A stretch of 64,000 nucleotides of DNA from Elusimicrobiota bacterium (GTDB lineage: Bacteria > Elusimicrobiota > UBA8919): NCBI GenBank assembly GCA_016928195.1, contig JAFGLF010000018.1:94731-158730 (forward strand), read 5' to 3'. The notes beneath the pieces were generated by a model. It was not told the origin of the DNA. It was given only the letters and a program-made list of their open reading frames with translations, and ran no database searches. The translations under genes were made by a program, and so were the position numbers. The stretch's first letter is position 1; each line of letters starts with the position of its first letter. Below are positions 60,870-64,000 of this stretch, in pieces.

Positions 60870-61292
60870 TCAGAAATATTCCACTACCTTTTTTTCTATA
60901 TCATAAACACTGAACCTGACTTTCTTAATCTTCAGGCCTGCTGTCGCAGAAATCATCTTAGAAAATTCTTCAAGCACTCTTAACGACTCCTCCACTCTTT
61001 TAATATTGGATATAACGATGGAACGGCCGGTTTTTTTCCGTGATTCTTTTACCGTACGGAAAACATCTTTTTTACTGTTACGCGAAAAAACTATTTTCGG
61101 ATAAATACCCCGGGCTATTTTATCTATTTGATGTCTTATTCTTTTTATGCATGATGCCAGCTTCTTATTATCAAGTGCAAACCTCACAAAATCCTCAACA
61201 ACCCTTAACCCTTCTTTTGATCTGTTAAAATTAGCATCAATAATCCTATAAATTCCGTTGTTTGTCCTGGAATTTTTATTTTTTTCCCGCAT
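60870..61292 (-). CDS. thiD2: Stand-alone ThiD2-like HMP-phosphate kinase domain
   Basis: The 140 aa protein starts YRIIDANFNRSKEGLRVVEDFVRF, which matches the ThiD2 domain normally fused to the N-terminus of ThiE in some bacteria and shown to be an alternative HMP-phosphate kinase. Here it stands alone: no ThiE half follows. The placement next to thiC supports thiamine biosynthesis. The kinase assignment rests on family knowledge; I cannot confirm catalytic residues. Confidence 0.75.
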   Translation of the reverse strand: MREKNKNSRTNNGIYRIIDANFNRSKEGLRVVEDFVRFALDNKKLASCIKRIRHQIDKIARGIYPKIVFSRNSKKDVFRTVKESRKKTGRSIVISNIKRVEESLRVLEEFSKMISATAGLKIKKVRFSVYDIEKKVVEYF

Positions 61293-61293
61293 A

Positions 61294-61758
61294 TTAAAGA
61301 TTTCCCAGTTTTTTTATGGTCTTCGTGGTGGAGCGACCCTTAACGAGTGCAACTCTTTTTACTTGTTTTGAAAATTCACTTCCTATTATCTTTCCGCTTT
61401 TCCAGTCGGCTCCTTTTACCAGTACATCGGGTTTGATTTTTTTGATAAGTTCGTATGGGGCGGATGCGGAAAATTTTACGACAAAATCAACCATATTAAG
61501 CGCAGAAAGAATTTCTGCTCTTTCATTTTCCTGAATTATAGGCCTGCCGTCGGTTTTGATTCTTCTGACGGATGAATCGGTATTCAACCCTATCACTAAA
61601 ATTTCGCCAAATGACTTTGCTTTCTGAAGAAGCCTTATATGCCCGATATGAAGGATATCAAAACAGCCGTTTGTAAAAACTATTTTTTTACCGGATTTTT
61701 TAAGTCTGGAAATAATTCTTGTAATTTGTTTTATTGACTTAACTTTAGAAGAGTTCAT
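61294..61758 (-). CDS. rfaE2: Heptose 1-phosphate adenylyltransferase (RfaE domain II)
   Basis: The 154 aa protein is the stand-alone nucleotidyltransferase half of HldE/RfaE, making ADP-heptose for lipopolysaccharide. The signature FTNGCFDILHIGHIRLLQ and the later RSTTKTI match. Its gene overlaps gmhA by 14 bp and is 1 bp before thiD2. With gmhA it implies that this organism builds an inner-core heptose, and thus an outer membrane. Confidence 0.92.
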   Translation of the reverse strand: MNSSKVKSIKQITRIISRLKKSGKKIVFTNGCFDILHIGHIRLLQKAKSFGEILVIGLNTDSSVRRIKTDGRPIIQENERAEILSALNMVDFVVKFSASAPYELIKKIKPDVLVKGADWKSGKIIGSEFSKQVKRVALVKGRSTTKTIKKLGNL

Positions 61759-62308
61759 CTTCGATAAGTTTGCAGATAATATGGCCGGCCGTAATGTGCA
61801 TTTCCTGAATGCGGGCGGTACAGTTTGAAGGGATCATTAGTGTTATATTACAAACTTCTTTTAACTTTCCTCCGGTAGCTCCTGCAAAACCAACAACGAC
61901 CGCGCCACGCTTTTTTGACTGTTTTGCGGCGTCTATAACATTTACAGAATTCCCGCTGGTTGAAATTGCTATAACAACATCGCCCTTTTGGACTAACGAT
62001 TCAGCCTGCCTTGTAAAGATTTTATCAAAACTATAATCATTCCCAATGGCTGTAAGCATCGAGGTGTTTGTGGTAAGGGCAATAGCAGGCAGAGATCTTC
62101 TTTCTTTTTCAAAACGAGATACGAATTCAGTTGCTATATGCTGGGCATCGGCGGCAGAACCGCCGTTGCCGAAAATTACAACTTTTTTCCCGCGCCGATA
62201 ACACTTAACAATTTCATCAGCAATCTTTTCAATCGTACCGGAAAGCTTCTTCGACTTTTCCTTTACTATTATGCTCTCGTTAATAATATCCAGGATCTTC
62301 TTATTCAT
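61745..62308 (-). CDS. gmhA: Sedoheptulose 7-phosphate isomerase
   Basis: GmhA is a SIS-domain isomerase making D-glycero-manno-heptose 7-phosphate, the first step to ADP-heptose. The 187 aa protein has FGNGGSAADAQHIATEFVSRF, AISTSGNSVNVIDAAKQ and EMHITAGHIICKLIE, including the metal-binding His/Glu positions. It overlaps rfaE2 by 14 bp and begins 2 bp after the accC stop. Confidence 0.95.
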   Translation of the reverse strand: MNKKILDIINESIIVKEKSKKLSGTIEKIADEIVKCYRRGKKVVIFGNGGSAADAQHIATEFVSRFEKERRSLPAIALTTNTSMLTAIGNDYSFDKIFTRQAESLVQKGDVVIAISTSGNSVNVIDAAKQSKKRGAVVVGFAGATGGKLKEVCNITLMIPSNCTARIQEMHITAGHIICKLIEDELF

Positions 62309-62310
62309 CT

Positions 62311-63660
62311 CTATTTTTCTTCGTATATCCTTTTATTCACAAAATTTGTATAAATTTCACCTTTCTTAAAATAATCATTTGCAAGTGCTTTCTTATGAAA
62401 AGGAATCGTTGTTTTTATCCCTGAAATTTTAAACTCATTAAGTGCACGTTTCATTTTCAAAATTGCCTTTTCTCTTGTCGAATCTGCAACAAGAAGTTTC
62501 GCAATTAAACTATCATATGTTGCAGGAAAATCATAGCCACTGTAGATATGCGTATCCAGCCTTACACCCGGTCCTCCGGGAAAAACTACCGAACTAATCC
62601 TGCCGGGACTCGGAATAAAATTTTTCTCAGGATCTTCAGCATTAATCCTGCATTCTATCACATGACCGTTAGTCTTTACATCACCATAATCATATCCCAG
62701 AGTTTCTCCTGCAGCCAAGCGAATCTGCTCTTTTACAAGATCAATTCCTGTTATCATTTCAGTCACTGGATGTTCAACCTGTATTCTGGTGTTCATTTCC
62801 ATAAAATAGAAATTTTCATGCTTATCAACCAAAAATTCGATTGTACCTGCAGTAAAATATTTAACAGCCTTTGTAGCAAGCCTGGCATAATGTCCCATCT
62901 TTTTTCTCAATTTAGAAGAAATCATAGACGGGGATTCTTCAATTAGTTTCTGATGTCTCCGCTGGATCGAACAATCTCTCTCAGGGAATGAAACCACATT
63001 ACCCTTAACATCACCGAGCACCTGAAATTCTATATGCTTTGGTTCATCAAAAAACTTTTCAAGATAAACATCCCCGTTGCCAAATGATGATTTTGCCTCT
63101 GATTCTGCTGTAAAAATTGCATTTCTAAGCGCATCTTCGGATTGAACAATCCTCATTCCCTTACCACCGCCGCCTGCACATGCTTTAACAATCAAAGGAT
63201 ATCCGAGTTTTCTCGCAATCTTAAGAAGTTTCGGATTATCGGCAGTAATACATGCGTCCGTTCCCGGGATCGGAGGGATACCTGCTTTTTTCATTGTTTT
63301 TTTTGCAATCAGTTTGTCACCCATCATCTGAATCGTTGATTTTGACGGACCTATAAATTTTATACTGCACGACTCACAAATATCCGCAAAATGTGTATTC
63401 TCCGATAAAAAACCATAACCGGGATGTATTGCATCCGCACCTGTAATTTCGGCAGCGGAAATTATATTGGCAATATTCAAATAACTTTCCTGAGGGTTAG
63501 CCGGACCTATACAAACAGACTCATCGGCAAGCTTTACATGGAGACACTCGATGTCAACATCCGAATGAACTGCAACGGTTCTTATCCCCATCTCGTTACA
63601 GGCACGAATTATCCTTACTGCTATTTCCCCGCGATTTGCTATTAAAACTTTATTAAACAT
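62311..63660 (-). CDS. accC: Biotin carboxylase of acetyl-CoA carboxylase
   Basis: AccC carboxylates biotin on AccB for malonyl-CoA synthesis. The protein (about 449 aa) has the N-terminal NKVLIANRGEIAVRIIRA, the ATP-grasp motif CAGGGGKGMRIV, and the RDCSIQRRHQKLIEE and EMNTRIQVEHPVTE catalytic regions. I start at ATG 63660 for the usual N-terminus; a GTG frame from 63675 adds five residues. The upstream gap is a dispersed repeat and accB lies just beyond it. Confidence 0.95.
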   Translation of the reverse strand: MFNKVLIANRGEIAVRIIRACNEMGIRTVAVHSDVDIECLHVKLADESVCIGPANPQESYLNIANIISAAEITGADAIHPGYGFLSENTHFADICESCSIKFIGPSKSTIQMMGDKLIAKKTMKKAGIPPIPGTDACITADNPKLLKIARKLGYPLIVKACAGGGGKGMRIVQSEDALRNAIFTAESEAKSSFGNGDVYLEKFFDEPKHIEFQVLGDVKGNVVSFPERDCSIQRRHQKLIEESPSMISSKLRKKMGHYARLATKAVKYFTAGTIEFLVDKHENFYFMEMNTRIQVEHPVTEMITGIDLVKEQIRLAAGETLGYDYGDVKTNGHVIECRINAEDPEKNFIPSPGRISSVVFPGGPGVRLDTHIYSGYDFPATYDSLIAKLLVADSTREKAILKMKRALNEFKISGIKTTIPFHKKALANDYFKKGEIYTNFVNKRIYEEK

Positions 63661-63675
63661 GTTTAGCTGAAACAC

Positions 63676-63748
63676 ATTGAAATTTATAGAAACTCATAGA
63701 AATTCAATTGTATTTCCACCGTGTTTCTACTATATTTCCACCGCATTT
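63676..63748. repeat. Intergenic repeat between accB and accC
   Basis: The gap carries degenerate repeated words of the type TAGAAATTCA, TTTCCACCG and TTTCTACTGTG in a near-palindromic layout, another word-type of the same architecture as the other intergenic repeats. Confidence 0.6.
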
Positions 63749-64000
63749 CTACTGTGTTTCCTTCCCTTTACGATCCGTATTCACCTCAAAAATAGGCTGA
63801 CCATACTCCACAGGATGATTATCCTGGATCAGAATTTTTATAATCTTACCTTCATATGGCGACGTTATCTCTTTCATTACTTTCATCGCTTCTATAATGC
63901 AGAGCTTTTGTCCCACAGTTACAAAATCGCCTTCATCAATAAACGGTTCCCCACCCGGAGAAGAAGAGCGGAAAAATGTCCCCACCATTGGTGACTTTAT
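63749..64000 (-). CDS. accB: Biotin carboxyl carrier protein, N-terminus outside window
   Basis: The last 83 residues of AccB are in the window; the gene continues past the right edge. The reading frame runs open to base 64000 (IKSPMVGTFFRSSSPGGEPF). EAMKVM holds the biotinylated lysine, and the hammerhead domain is complete. Its neighbour accC confirms the role in acetyl-CoA carboxylase. Confidence 0.95.
   Translation of the reverse strand: MKSPMVGTFFRSSSPGGEPFIDEGDFVTVGQKLCIIEAMKVMKEITSPYEGKIIKILIQDNHPVEYGQPIFEVNTDRKGKETQ

Noticed and set aside
58266-60870. TPP riboswitch ahead of thiC
   Set aside because: thiC overlaps the upstream gene by 4 bp, and no CUGAGA or related TPP core was found nearby.

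Overview
This is an AT-rich bacterial window that reads as chromosome from an anaerobic, two-membraned (diderm) acetogen, probably from an uncultivated lineage. The diderm reading rests on ADP-heptose genes (gmhA, rfaE2), an ExbB/ExbD pair and a lipoprotein ApbE. The acetogen reading rests on a near-complete Wood-Ljungdahl pathway next to an Rnf complex, acetate kinase and a membrane pyrophosphatase. Omnitrophota- or Firestonebacteria-like lineages fit, but the phylum cannot be fixed from this window alone. Formate dehydrogenase and phosphotransacetylase are not in the window. No phage genes, insertion sequences or CRISPR arrays were seen.

Layout. 1-12.8 kb: housekeeping genes on the minus strand (suhB, ychF, a flavodoxin, hppA, a Ca/Na exchanger, pth, rplY, prs, glmU), interrupted at 2.8-5.4 kb by a small accessory group (orphan small RNA, NYN nuclease, possible cysteine-peptidase-fold protein, CsgG-like/TPR protein). 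12.9-16.4 kb: NhaD/ArsB-type permease, tRNA-Gln, a lipase-like hydrolase and a FocA-type formate channel. 16.6-20.0 kb: the only plus-strand operon, encoding a very unusual TonB/TolA-like transducer with ExbB and ExbD. 20.1-25.9 kb: exported GH3 glycosidase, an internally duplicated protein with kinase-like features, and a CBS-domain cation/proton antiporter. 25.9-47.2 kb: Wood-Ljungdahl genes in the order fhs, [NiFe] hydrogenase small and large subunits, protease, metV, metF, fchA, folD, then a promoter and cooC, cooS, cooF, FNOR, acsB, acsC, acsV, acsD, ackA, acsE. 47.3-49.4 kb: spoVG, ispE, a PPC protein and RseC. 49.5-55.2 kb: apbE-rnfCDGEAB. 55.2-64 kb: a DUF5665-like protein, clpB, thiC, thiD2, rfaE2, gmhA, accC and partial accB.

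How the genes work together. Formate taken up or exported by the FocA-type channel is activated by Fhs, carried through FchA/FolD and MetF/MetV to methyl-THF, and moved by AcsE to the corrinoid protein AcsCD (reactivated by AcsV). AcsB joins the methyl group to CO made by the CODH CooS. CooF and the FNOR flavoprotein can couple CODH to NAD(P)H. The hydrogenase supplies electrons from H2, Rnf couples ferredoxin and NADH to an ion gradient, HppA adds to that gradient, and AckA yields ATP.

The DNA also carries several families of short repeats. One type is imperfect long palindromes built from degenerate 7-9 bp words, which sit at gene 3' ends and often supply the last codons and stop codon. A second type is short GC-rich palindromes (core TCCGCC..GGCGGA) inserted in frame within core metabolic genes. 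A third type is tandem arrays of 7-bp units, two of them inside open genes.
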